From NCBI RefSeq assembly GCF_002223055.1, contig NZ_NKFL01000005.1:186001-250000 (forward strand): a stretch of 64,000 bases of DNA, in the 5' to 3' direction. The notes under the pieces are model-generated. The model saw only the letters and a list, made by a program, of their open reading frames with translations. It did no database searches and was not told the DNA's origin. Every line of letters begins with the position of its first letter. Within the stretch, counting starts at the first letter, position 1. A program made the translations under genes and the position numbers. Of this stretch, positions 1 to 7,996 are shown one piece after another. The DNA comes from Burkholderia sp. HI2500 (GTDB lineage: Bacteria; Pseudomonadota; Gammaproteobacteria; Burkholderiales; Burkholderiaceae).

Positions 1-994
1 CGCGCTCCGGCCCGAGCGCATCGCATGCGACGGCCAGCACCAGGGCCGAATCGACGCCGCCCGACAGCCCGATCAGCACGCCCGGAAACCCGTTCTTGCC
101 GATGTAGTCGCGCACGCCCGTCACGAGCGCGCGGTACACCTGCGCGTGCGTCGACAGCTCGGGCGCGATCGCGCCCGGCAGCGGCCGCGCGCCGTCGAAT
201 TCGACGATCGCGTGCCCTTCGTCGAACTGCGGCATCTTCGCGACGAGCGCGCCCTGCGCGTCGAGCACGAACGAGCCGCCGTCGAACACGAGCTCGTCCT
301 GGCCGCCGACGAGGTTCACGTACACCATCGGCAGCCCGGTTTCGCGAATCCGCGCGCGCAGGATGTCGAAGCGCACCGCTTCCTTGTTCATGTGGTACGG
401 CGAGCCGTTCGGGATCAGCAGCACCTGCGCGCCCGCCGCCTTCGCGATCTGCGCGGCCGACGCGTGCCACGCATCCTCGCAGATGATCACGCCGTATTTC
501 ACGCCGTTCAGCTCGAACACGAGCGGCTCGGCGTCGGTCGCGAAGTAGCGCTTCTCGTCGAACACCTCGGCGTTCGGCAGATCCTGCTTGCGATAGGTGC
601 CGACGATCTCGCCGCCGACGATCAGGGAAACCGCGTTATAGGTATCGGTGGGCGGCACGCCGCGCTCGATCGGGCGGTTTGCATTACCATCGACGGCTGG
701 CGCGTGCGCGCCTTCGCCCGCGCCGCGCAGCGGATGGCCGACCAGCACCGCGAGCCCGTCGAATGCCTTCAGCGCGTCGGCGAGCGCGTCGAGTGCCGCG
801 GCGGCCGCCGCGTAGAACGCGGGCCGCAGCAGCAGGTCTTCCGGCGGATAGCCGGACAGCGCGAGTTCCGGCGCGACCATCAGCTGCGCACCATCGTTGT
901 GCGCGGCGCGGGCGGCCGCGACGATTCGCGCGACGTTGCCGGCGAAGTCGCCGACGGTGACGTTGATCTGGGCGAGAGCGAGTCGGGTCTTCAT
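1..994 (-). CDS. nadE: Glutamine-dependent NAD+ synthase, 3' part missing (window edge)
   Basis: This is the last step of NAD biosynthesis: ATP-dependent amidation of deamido-NAD+ with ammonia released from glutamine by an N-terminal nitrilase-type amidase domain. The reading frame starts at an ATG at 994 and runs off the left edge, giving about 331 residues. The first ~270 residues are the carbon-nitrogen hydrolase domain (start MKTRLALAQINVTVGDFAGN, then a PELALSGYPPEDLL stretch and the ICEDAWH nucleophile region). The synthetase PP-loop SGGVDSA appears near residue 310, shortly before the edge. Full-length two-domain enzymes have roughly 540-570 residues, so about 40 percent is outside the window. 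Identification is firm. Confidence 0.95.
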   Translation of the reverse strand, partial: MKTRLALAQINVTVGDFAGNVARIVAAARAAHNDGAQLMVAPELALSGYPPEDLLLRPAFYAAAAAALDALADALKAFDGLAVLVGHPLRGAGEGAHAPAVDGNANRPIERGVPPTDTYNAVSLIVGGEIVGTYRKQDLPNAEVFDEKRYFATDAEPLVFELNGVKYGVIICEDAWHASAAQIAKAAGAQVLLIPNGSPYHMNKEAVRFDILRARIRETGLPMVYVNLVGGQDELVFDGGSFVLDAQGALVAKMPQFDEGHAIVEFDGARPLPGAIAPELSTHAQVYRALVTGVRDYIGKNGFPGVLIGLSGGVDSALVLAVACDALGPER

Positions 995-1104
995 GGCGGG
1001 ATCGGCGCAGCCCGGCGGCGCGCCCTGAACGGCTGACGAAATCGTCCCGGTGCAGGCCGCGCAGGCCCGCGCATCCGGCGACACAGAACGGTACGGATTC
1101 ACGC

Positions 1105-2283
1105 TTGAAACACGAACGCATCGATTATCGCACGGGCATCCTGTCGTCCCCCGCGGAGGTGCCGGCCGAAGAATGGAACGCGCTGCTCGCCCGCGACGCG
1201 CAGCCGACGCCCTTCCTGCGCCACGAATTCCTCGACGCGCTGCACGTCGCGCGCTGCGCGGTCGACGATACCGGCTGGTCGCCGCACTTCGTCACGCTGA
1301 CCGACGAGCGCACCGGCCGCCTCGCGGCCGCCGCGCCGGTGTACGCGAAACAGCATTCATACGGCGAATACGTGTTCGACTGGGCGTGGGCCGACGCGTA
1401 CCAGCGCAACGACCTGCCCTACTACCCGAAGCTGCTGTGCGCGGTGCCGTTCACGCCGGTGCAGGGCACGCGCCTGCTCGCGGCCGACGACGACGCGCGC
1501 CGCCGGCTCGCGGCCACGCTGCTCGCGTTCGCCGAGCAGAGCGACGTGTCGTCGCTGCACGTGCTGTTCCCGACCGGCGACGAAGCGGCGCTCCTCGAAT
1601 CGATGGGGATGATGCTGCGCGAAGGCGTGCAGTTCCACTGGATCAACGACGGCTACCGCCACTTCGACGATTTCCTCGGCACGCTCGAGCAGAAGAAGCG
1701 CAAGAACATCCGTGCCGAGCGGCGCAAGGTGCACGACGCGGGCGTGACGTTCCGGCGGCTCACCGGCGACCAGATCACCGACGCCGACTGGCGTTTCTTC
1801 TCGCGCTGCTACCGGCAGACCTATCGCGAACACTATTCCAGCCCGTACCTGAATCTCGACTTCTTCCGCACGATCGGCGCGACGATGCCCGAGAACCTGC
1901 TGCTCGTGATCGCGGAAACCGGCGGGCAGCCGATCGCGAGTGCGCTCGCCGTCTACCGGCGCGGCGAAAACGGCGGCGGCACGCTGTATGGCCGCTATTG
2001 GGGCGCGCTCGAACACGTGCCCTGCCTGCATTTCGAAACGGCTTACTACCAGTTGCTCGAATTCTGCATCGAGGCCGGACTCGATACGTTCGAAGGCGGC
2101 GCACAGGGCGAACACAAGCTCGCGCGCGGCTTCCTGCCGACCGTCACGCACTCCGCGCACTGGCTCGCGCACCCGGCGTTCTCGGACGCGGTCGCACGCT
2201 TTCTCGAACGTGAGACCGAGCATATCCACGCGTACGTCGACGAGCTGCGCGAACACGATCCGTTCCGGCGCGGCGGCCAGTAA
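1105..2283 (+). CDS. FemAB-like / GNAT-fold N-acyltransferase (COG3146 type)
   Basis: A 392-residue protein resembling the PF04339 (DUF482, FemAB-like) family of predicted N-acyltransferases. Members share the acyl-CoA N-acyltransferase fold; substrates are not established. Visible family features are the N-terminal RHEFLDAL segment, a basic KKRKNIRAERRK stretch in the middle, and the C-terminal EGGAQGEHKLARGF block followed by HSAHWL. The start used is a TTG at 1105; no in-frame ATG or GTG lies just upstream and no clear Shine-Dalgarno is seen, so the start is uncertain. It is divergent from the NAD synthase gene with a gap of about 110 bp. Function beyond family is unknown. Confidence 0.85.
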   Translation: MKHERIDYRTGILSSPAEVPAEEWNALLARDAQPTPFLRHEFLDALHVARCAVDDTGWSPHFVTLTDERTGRLAAAAPVYAKQHSYGEYVFDWAWADAYQRNDLPYYPKLLCAVPFTPVQGTRLLAADDDARRRLAATLLAFAEQSDVSSLHVLFPTGDEAALLESMGMMLREGVQFHWINDGYRHFDDFLGTLEQKKRKNIRAERRKVHDAGVTFRRLTGDQITDADWRFFSRCYRQTYREHYSSPYLNLDFFRTIGATMPENLLLVIAETGGQPIASALAVYRRGENGGGTLYGRYWGALEHVPCLHFETAYYQLLEFCIEAGLDTFEGGAQGEHKLARGFLPTVTHSAHWLAHPAFSDAVARFLERETEHIHAYVDELREHDPFRRGGQ

Positions 2284-2582
2284 CGTCATCAAGGGCCCCG
2301 GCATGCGACGATGGCCGGCTTCGCCGCATGCCGCACGCCCCCTTCGGCCCGGTGCGCGGCGAGCGTCACCGTCGCCGGCACCGCCTCGATCGCCCACGCG
2401 CACGCCATCGTCGAACGCCGGAACAGCGAAGTTTTCATTGATCCGCCTGAATCGATCTGTTGTACTTGTCATCCCACTCCAGCGTCCCAGTTTAAAAAAA
2501 TCGACCGGTCACCATGCTTGACCGGCAGGAGCAGTACCTGACCTCTCGCAGCGGGGGCAACCCGAAGGTCATGGAGAGAGAC

Positions 2583-3617
2583 ATGGAGTTACGACAGAAA
2601 TCGGTATCCGTCCGGGTCTACCGACAGGCGCTCGACGACATGCGCCGCAACGGCTTCGACGTCGCGCCGCTGTATGCGACGCTCGGCATCGGCGCGGCCG
2701 ATCTCGCCGACGACGCGCGGCGCATCCCCGGCGATCGGCACGTCGCCGCGATGCGGCTGATGAGCGACTGGCCGTTGTCCTGGCATCGGCCGCCGCCGCA
2801 GGTCGTGCCGTGGCTCGCGCCATTCCCGGAACTCGCGGGCGTCACCTGCAACGCCGCGACGCTGCGCGACGCGCTGCACGGCTACCTGCGCTACCGCGAA
2901 CTGATCGGCAACGTCGACTGGCTTTTCGCGCATGAGACAGGCGACGCGATCGCACTCGAGTACGTGAACGAAGGTGACGGAAGGCCCGCCAGCAGCGCGT
3001 TCGCAAATTTCGCGATCCTCGTCGCGCTCGCGCGCCTGTACGATCCGCACGTGCGGATCGACGAAGCCGGGTTCGCGGGCCGCGCGTTCGCGCCGACGGC
3101 CGCGTTGCGCGATCTCCTCGGCGCGACGGTGTCGTTCGATGCCGCATGCAACCGCGTCGTGCTGCGCTCCGCGCGCTTCGACACGCCGTTCGAGTGCTAC
3201 AACGCGCCGCTCGCGGACATCCAGCGTCAGGCGGCCGACGCCGCGTGCGAGCGCGTGCGCGCCCGCTCGACGTTCGGCGCGTCGGTCGAGCAATGCGTGC
3301 GCGACTGGCTGCGCACGTCCGACGACGCCGACGTGCCGTCCGACACGCTGATGGAGCACGTCTGCGCGCGCTTCGCGATGTCGCGCTGGACACTGCGCCG
3401 GCGGCTGCATCGCGAAGCAGTCGGGTTTCACGCGCTCGTCGCGCAGGCACGGCTCGGTGAAGCGCGCGACCTGCTGCTGAATACGCAATTGCCGATCGGC
3501 GAGATCGGCGCGCGGGTCGGCTTCCGTTCGACGAGCGCGTTCACGCGCTTCTTCACGCGCGAACTCGGCGCGGCGCCGAGCCGCTTCCGCAACGGGCACG
3601 GCGAGCGGTGGCGTTGA
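2583..3617 (+). CDS. AraC-family transcriptional regulator
   Basis: A 344-residue regulator with an N-terminal arabinose-binding-domain-like region (PF12625 type, roughly residues 10-200) and a C-terminal AraC double helix-turn-helix over the last ~100 residues. The second helix-turn-helix carries the typical IGEIGARVGFRSTSAFTRFF pattern. Three in-frame ATGs occur at 2514, 2571 and 2583. I chose 2583 because GGAGAGAG lies directly upstream at good spacing and the protein then begins MELRQKSVSVRVYR. The effector and targets cannot be read from sequence. The next gene downstream (GIY-YIG) starts 49 bp later and may simply be a neighbour. Confidence 0.9.
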   Translation: MELRQKSVSVRVYRQALDDMRRNGFDVAPLYATLGIGAADLADDARRIPGDRHVAAMRLMSDWPLSWHRPPPQVVPWLAPFPELAGVTCNAATLRDALHGYLRYRELIGNVDWLFAHETGDAIALEYVNEGDGRPASSAFANFAILVALARLYDPHVRIDEAGFAGRAFAPTAALRDLLGATVSFDAACNRVVLRSARFDTPFECYNAPLADIQRQAADAACERVRARSTFGASVEQCVRDWLRTSDDADVPSDTLMEHVCARFAMSRWTLRRRLHREAVGFHALVAQARLGEARDLLLNTQLPIGEIGARVGFRSTSAFTRFFTRELGAAPSRFRNGHGERWR

Positions 3618-3666
3618 CGGGCGCTTTTTCTGAGACACTGGCGGCTTCGCATCCTGCCGCCCTGCC

Positions 3667-4476
3667 ATGTCCTGGTTTCTGTATCTGATCGAATGCGCCG
3701 ACGACAGCGTCTATACGGGCATCACGACCGACGTTGCCGCGCGCTTCGACGAGCACGCCTCCGGCAAGGGCGCGCGCTATACGCGCTCGCGCAAGCCGCG
3801 TGCGGTGCTCGCGTCGTTTCCACTGCCCGACCGGTCGAGCGCGTCGCGCGCCGAGTACTGGGTGAAGCAACTCACGGCGGTGCAGAAGCGGGAACTGGCG
3901 GCCGGGTTGCGGACGCTGGAGTCGGTGCTGCCGGCCGTCGTGGCCGTCGATACCAGCGGTGACGAGGCCGGGTTGAAGGCTGGTGCGCGCGGGCGGAAGA
4001 AGGCGAAGAACGTCGATCGTGCGGAGAAGACGGTCGAGACGGGCAAAAGCCCGAAGAAGGCCGGGAAAGCCGAAAAGGTCGACAAGCCTGCAAAAGCCGC
4101 CAAGTCTCCCAAGGCGACAAAAGCCGCCCCGGTCGCACAGCGCAAGAAGCCCGACAACGATGGGGTCGCAAAAAAGACTTCATCGCGCGGCACACCGGTA
4201 AAAAAGGACAAGCCGGCCGCACCCGCTTCGTCGAAAGGAAAGGCGCCTGCAGCCAGCGGCAAACTCATCACGACCGGACGCGAAGATGCCGCGCCCGCAC
4301 CGGCCCGCCGCCGCGCGGCTGCTACCCAAGCCGCCGAAGCGCCAGCCGCTCCCGTTGTCCCTCGCCGCGCGAAGCGCACGAAGGACGCGCCGTCCACCGC
4401 CCCGTCGCCCGCGGCCGTACCCGCCGCCGCACGCAAGCGACCCCAACGCACAAAACAAAACCGCGCGGCCTCCTGA
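3667..4476 (+). CDS. GIY-YIG domain protein with long Lys/Ala/Pro-rich tail
   Basis: A 269-residue protein. Residues 1-~80 form a compact GIY-YIG endonuclease-superfamily module of the YhbQ/UPF0213 kind (FLYLIECADDSVYTGITTD, then an Arg-rich ARYTRSRKPRAV stretch and the conserved Glu in AEYWVKQL). From about residue 100 to the end the protein is low-complexity, rich in Lys, Ala, Pro and Arg (AKK, KPAKAAK and PARRRAAAT motifs), like histone H1-type tails. YhbQ-like proteins are usually ~100 residues, so the tail roughly triples the length. The catalytic domain is family knowledge; a DNA-binding role for the tail is inference. Confidence 0.85.
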   Translation: MSWFLYLIECADDSVYTGITTDVAARFDEHASGKGARYTRSRKPRAVLASFPLPDRSSASRAEYWVKQLTAVQKRELAAGLRTLESVLPAVVAVDTSGDEAGLKAGARGRKKAKNVDRAEKTVETGKSPKKAGKAEKVDKPAKAAKSPKATKAAPVAQRKKPDNDGVAKKTSSRGTPVKKDKPAAPASSKGKAPAASGKLITTGREDAAPAPARRRAAATQAAEAPAAPVVPRRAKRTKDAPSTAPSPAAVPAAARKRPQRTKQNRAAS

Positions 4477-4492
4477 GGAGACACGCGCGGTT
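4452..4492 (-). terminator. Probable intrinsic terminator of ppa
   Basis: A 9-bp stem AACCGCGCG (4459-4467) pairs with CGCGCGGTT (4484-4492). Read on the minus strand the hairpin is followed by TTTTGTTTTG, so it should terminate ppa. It overlaps the last codons of the convergent GIY-YIG gene. Confidence 0.6.
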
Positions 4493-4530
4493 GGCGTTTC
4501 GCACGAACCGGCCGTCGGCCGGTGCGCCGC

Positions 4531-5058
4531 TTACTTCTTGTAGTTCGCTGCGCCGTCGGTGATTTCCTTGTGCGCGGCTTCGATGCCGGCCCAGCCTTCG
4601 ACCTTCACCCACTTGCCCTTCTCGAGCGCCTTGTATTGCTCGAAGAAGTGCTTGATCTGGTCCTTCAGGTACTCGGGCACGTCGTCGATCGACTTCAGGT
4701 TGGCCGTCATCGGGCAGACCTTGTCGTGCGGCACCGCGACCAGCTTCGCGTCGACGCCCGACTCGTCGGTCATCTGCAGCATGCCGAGCACGCGCGAACG
4801 CACGATCGAGCCCGCCAGCAGCGGGAACGGCGTGATCACGAGCACGTCGACCGGATCGCCGTCGCCCGACAGCGTCTGCGGGATGTAGCCGTAGTTCACC
4901 GGATAGCGCATGCCCGTGCCGATGAAGCGGTCGACGACGAGAAGGCCCAGTTCCTTGTCCGCCTCGTACTTCACCGGATCGCTTTGCGCGGGAATCTCGA
5001 TGATCACGTTGAAATCTTGCGGCAGGTCCTTGCCGGCCGGAACATGATTGAAGCTCAT
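4531..5058 (-). CDS. ppa: Inorganic pyrophosphatase (family I)
   Basis: Soluble Mg-dependent enzyme that hydrolyses pyrophosphate to phosphate, pulling biosynthetic reactions forward. It has 175 residues, the usual size of bacterial family I enzymes. The signature DGDPVDVLV is at residues 66-74, giving the three metal-binding aspartates D66, D68 and D71. The start at 5058 ([14 protein letters not shown]) is preceded by AGAGAG. The frame is open further upstream, but that extension does not resemble the family. Upstream on the same strand lies the long spacer holding the 49-bp repeat array, which is oriented towards the opposite gene. Confidence 0.97.
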   Translation of the reverse strand: MSFNHVPAGKDLPQDFNVIIEIPAQSDPVKYEADKELGLLVVDRFIGTGMRYPVNYGYIPQTLSGDGDPVDVLVITPFPLLAGSIVRSRVLGMLQMTDESGVDAKLVAVPHDKVCPMTANLKSIDDVPEYLKDQIKHFFEQYKALEKGKWVKVEGWAGIEAAHKEITDGAANYKK

Positions 5059-5231
5059 GAGCACTCTCTGTAGGTCGATGGGAATTCGGGACAGGGCGCC
5101 GCGGCCGATGCATCGCCGCAGGCGTCCCGCAAGGGAATGCGCCATTATAGCCAATCGACCGGTGGCGTCCGGATGACGATCGGCCGATAATCGTTCCGGA
5201 TGCCCGGCCGTTGAACCATTGGCCGCGTGAC

Positions 5232-5525
5232 GTGGAATCGGTGTCGGCGGTTGAAGCGCTATCGCCGGCCGACCGCAAAACATGGGGCCTGGGTGAGCGC
5301 TGAGGCGCTAACTCGGGGCGACCGTGAAGCATGGGACCCGGGTGAGCGCTGAAGCGCTAACTCGGGTCGACCGCGAAGCATGGGACCCGGGTGAGCGCTG
5401 AAGTGCCAACTCGGGTCGACCGCGAAGCATGGGACCCGGGTGAGCGCTAAAGCGCTAACTCGGGTCGACCGCGAAGCATGGGACCCGAGTAAGCGCTAAA
5501 GCGCTAACTCGGGTCGACAGGAGCT
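5232..5525 (+). repeat. Tandem array of 49-bp hairpin repeats, last unit abutting an RBS
   Basis: Five well-kept units start at 5281, 5330, 5379, 5428 and 5477 with an exact 49-bp period; a sixth, decayed unit occupies 5232-5280 in the same register. Each unit contains a long imperfect inverted repeat around two AGCGCT cores separated by 2 bp. In the last unit the arms are 5483-5497 and 5500-5514, pairing at 14 of 15 positions. That unit ends in GACAGGAG (5516-5523), which serves as the ribosome binding site of the aldehyde dehydrogenase gene at 5529. There are no unique spacers, so this is not CRISPR. A related single copy precedes the MFS gene at 7945. Role unknown; see findings. Confidence 0.95.
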
Positions 5526-5528
5526 GGC

Positions 5529-6968
5529 ATGGAAGAGGCGAAGCACTTCATCGCGGGCGAATGGACGCTGCCCGCGCAACTGGAAACCATCGCGGTCGTC
5601 GATCCCTCCGACGGCCAGCCGTTCGCGTCGATCGCCCGCGGCACGGCGCCCGACATCGAGCGCGCGGTCGCCGCGGCCCGCGACGCATTCGCGGGCCCGT
5701 GGGGCGCCGCCAGCGCCGCCGAGCGCGGCCGCGTGCTGATGCGCCTGTCGGCGCGTGTCGCCGCGTCGATCGAGGAACTCGCCGCGATCGAAGCGCGCGA
5801 CACCGGCAAGCCGCTGAAACAGGCGCGCGCCGACGCAGCCGCGCTCGCGCGCTACTTCGAGTTCTACGCAGGCGCCGCCGACAAGCTGCACGGCGAAACC
5901 CTCCCCTATCAAGCCGGCTACACGGTGCTGACGGTGCGCGAGCCGCACGGCGTCACGGGCCACATCGTGCCGTGGAACTACCCGATGCAGATCTTCGGGC
6001 GCAGCGTCGGCGCCGCGCTCGCGGCCGGCAACGCCTGCGTCGTCAAGCCGGCCGAGGATGCGTGCCTGTCGTTGCTGCGCGTCGCCGAGCTGGCCATCGA
6101 GGCCGGGTTGCCGGCCGGTGCGCTGAACATCGTCACCGGCTACGGCCATGAAGCCGGCGCCGCGCTCGCACGCCATCCCGGCATCGACCACATCTCGTTC
6201 ACGGGGTCGCCGGCCACCGGCAAGCTGGTCACGCAGATGGCGGCCGAGAACCACGTACCCGTCACGCTCGAACTCGGCGGCAAATCGCCGCAGATCGTGT
6301 TCGCCGACGCCGATCTCGAAGCGGCGCTGCCCGTGCTCGTGTCCGCGATCGTGCAGAACGGCGGGCAGACCTGTTCGGCCGGCAGCCGCGTGCTGATCGA
6401 GCGCGCGGTGTACGAGCCGCTCGTCGAGCGGCTTGCCACCGCGTTCAACGGGCTGCGCGTCGGCCCGAGCCGCGCCGACCTCGACTGCGGCCCGCTGATC
6501 AACGCGAAGCAGCAACAGCGCGTGTGGGATTTCCTGTCCGACGCGCAGCACGACGGCATTCCGATGGCCGCGCACGGGCAGGTCGTCGCCGACGCGCCCG
6601 AAAGCGGCTTCTACCAGGCGCCCGCGCTGCTGCGCGACGTGCCGCCGTCGCACCGGCTCGCGCAGGAGGAAGTGTTCGGCCCCGTGCTCGCCGCGATGCG
6701 TTTCGTCGATGAGGACGAAGCCGTCGCGCTGGCGAACGGCACGCCGTACGGCCTCGTCGCGGGCATCTGGACGCGCGACGGCGCGCGCCAGATGCGGCTC
6801 GCACGGCGCCTGCGGGCGGGCCAGGTGTTCATCAACAACTACGGCGCGGGCGGCGGCGTCGAGCTGCCGTTCGGCGGCGTCGGCCACTCGGGACATGGCC
6901 GCGAGAAAGGCTTCGAGGCACTGTACGGCTTCACCACGCTGAAGACGATCGCGATCCGGCACGGCTGA
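5529..6968 (+). CDS. NAD(P)-dependent aldehyde dehydrogenase
   Basis: A 479-residue member of the aldehyde dehydrogenase superfamily, closest in appearance to betaine-aldehyde or gamma-aminobutyraldehyde dehydrogenase-like enzymes. It oxidises an aldehyde to the acid. Visible catalytic set: N150 in PWNYPMQ, K173 in VVKPAED, general base E248 in LELGGKSPQ, and nucleophile C282 in NGGQTCSAGSR. The ATG at 5529 has AGGAG 5 nt upstream, supplied by the last 49-bp repeat. The SDR gene follows after ~90 bp and the permease after that, so the three probably handle one imported alcohol or aldehyde compound. The true substrate cannot be inferred. Confidence 0.93.
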   Translation: MEEAKHFIAGEWTLPAQLETIAVVDPSDGQPFASIARGTAPDIERAVAAARDAFAGPWGAASAAERGRVLMRLSARVAASIEELAAIEARDTGKPLKQARADAAALARYFEFYAGAADKLHGETLPYQAGYTVLTVREPHGVTGHIVPWNYPMQIFGRSVGAALAAGNACVVKPAEDACLSLLRVAELAIEAGLPAGALNIVTGYGHEAGAALARHPGIDHISFTGSPATGKLVTQMAAENHVPVTLELGGKSPQIVFADADLEAALPVLVSAIVQNGGQTCSAGSRVLIERAVYEPLVERLATAFNGLRVGPSRADLDCGPLINAKQQQRVWDFLSDAQHDGIPMAAHGQVVADAPESGFYQAPALLRDVPPSHRLAQEEVFGPVLAAMRFVDEDEAVALANGTPYGLVAGIWTRDGARQMRLARRLRAGQVFINNYGAGGGVELPFGGVGHSGHGREKGFEALYGFTTLKTIAIRHG

Positions 6969-7060
6969 CCGCGCCGCATGCAGCACCTGGCACGCGGCCG
7001 GCAGCACCGGGCTGCGTGCCGAAGCACGACGACACTCATATCCAGCACAGGAGACACACC

Positions 7061-7819
7061 ATGCGGTTGAGCGGCAAGACGGCAATCGTCACGGGCGGCG
7101 GCTCGGGATTCGGCGAAGGCATCGCGAAGACCTATGCGCGCGAAGGCGCGAACGTCGTCGTCAACGACCTGAATGGCGCGGCAGCCGAGCGCGTCGCGAG
7201 CGAGATCGCGCTCGCGGGCGGCAAGGCCATCGCGGTGGCCGGCGACGTGTCGAGGCAGGACGACTGGCACGCGCTGCTGCAAGCGTCGCTCGACGATTTC
7301 CACGCGGTGCAGATCGTCGTGAACAACGCGGGCACCACGCACCGCAACAAGCCGGTGCTCGACGTGACGGAAGCCGAATTCGACCGCGTGTACGCGGTCA
7401 ACATGAAGAGCCTGTTCTGGTGCGTGCAGACCTTCGTGCCGTACTTCCGCGAACGGGGCGGCGGCGTGTTCGTGAACGTCGCGTCGACGGCCGGCGTGCG
7501 GCCGCGGCCAGGCCTCGTCTGGTACAACAGCACGAAGGGCGCGATGATCACCGCAAGCAAGTCGCTCGCGGCCGAGCTCGGCGCCGACCGCATCCGCGTG
7601 AACTGCATCAACCCCGTGCTCGGCGAAACGGCGTTGATGACCGAATTCATGGGCTGCGAGGACACCCCCGAGAACCGCAGCCGGTTCCTCGCGACGATCC
7701 CGCTCGGCCGCTTCTCGACGCCGCAGGACATCGCGAACGCGGCGCTTTACCTTGCCTCCGACGAAGCTGAATTCATCACGGGCGTTTGTCTCGAAGTCGA
7801 CGGCGGGCGCTGCATCTAG
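7061..7819 (+). CDS. SDR-family oxidoreductase (3-oxoacyl-reductase / glucose dehydrogenase-like)
   Basis: A 252-residue classical short-chain dehydrogenase/reductase. It shows the Rossmann nucleotide motif TGGGSGFG at residues 11-18, NNAG at 88-91, catalytic S142, and Y155/K159 in the YxxxK motif. The ATG at 7061 follows CAGGAG with 8-nt spacing; the frame is open upstream but only non-homologous residues would be added. An Asp in NDLNG after the second beta strand suggests NAD(H) preference (inference). It probably works with the upstream aldehyde dehydrogenase in a two-step alcohol to aldehyde to acid path. Confidence 0.92.
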   Translation: MRLSGKTAIVTGGGSGFGEGIAKTYAREGANVVVNDLNGAAAERVASEIALAGGKAIAVAGDVSRQDDWHALLQASLDDFHAVQIVVNNAGTTHRNKPVLDVTEAEFDRVYAVNMKSLFWCVQTFVPYFRERGGGVFVNVASTAGVRPRPGLVWYNSTKGAMITASKSLAAELGADRIRVNCINPVLGETALMTEFMGCEDTPENRSRFLATIPLGRFSTPQDIANAALYLASDEAEFITGVCLEVDGGRCI

Positions 7820-7944
7820 CCGCATCGCGCTGTTCGCGTGCCGAGCCGGGATGCTTCGACCGGCACGGCATCCACGCATTGCTTCGCACGAAACCGGATC
7901 GGGTGCCGCTGCGCTTTCCCCGGCCAACTACAAGGACAGCGGTG

Positions 7945-7991
7945 CATGGGATCCAAGTAACCGCTAAAGCGCTAACTTTGATCGACAGGAG
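7945..7991 (+). repeat. Single diverged copy of the 49-bp hairpin leader element
   Basis: This segment aligns without gaps to the unit at 5477. The left arm is 7951-7965, the right arm 7968-7982, and the terminal GACAGGAG ends at 7991, 5 nt before the MFS ATG. Compared with the 5477 unit, two stem positions changed on both arms so that pairing is kept (C-G to T-A, and G-C to A-T), while two other positions became mismatched. Confidence 0.85.
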
Positions 7992-7996
7992 ACAAC

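Noticed and set aside
5232..5525. CRISPR array
   Set aside because: The repeats are contiguous with no unique spacers and no cas genes are present.
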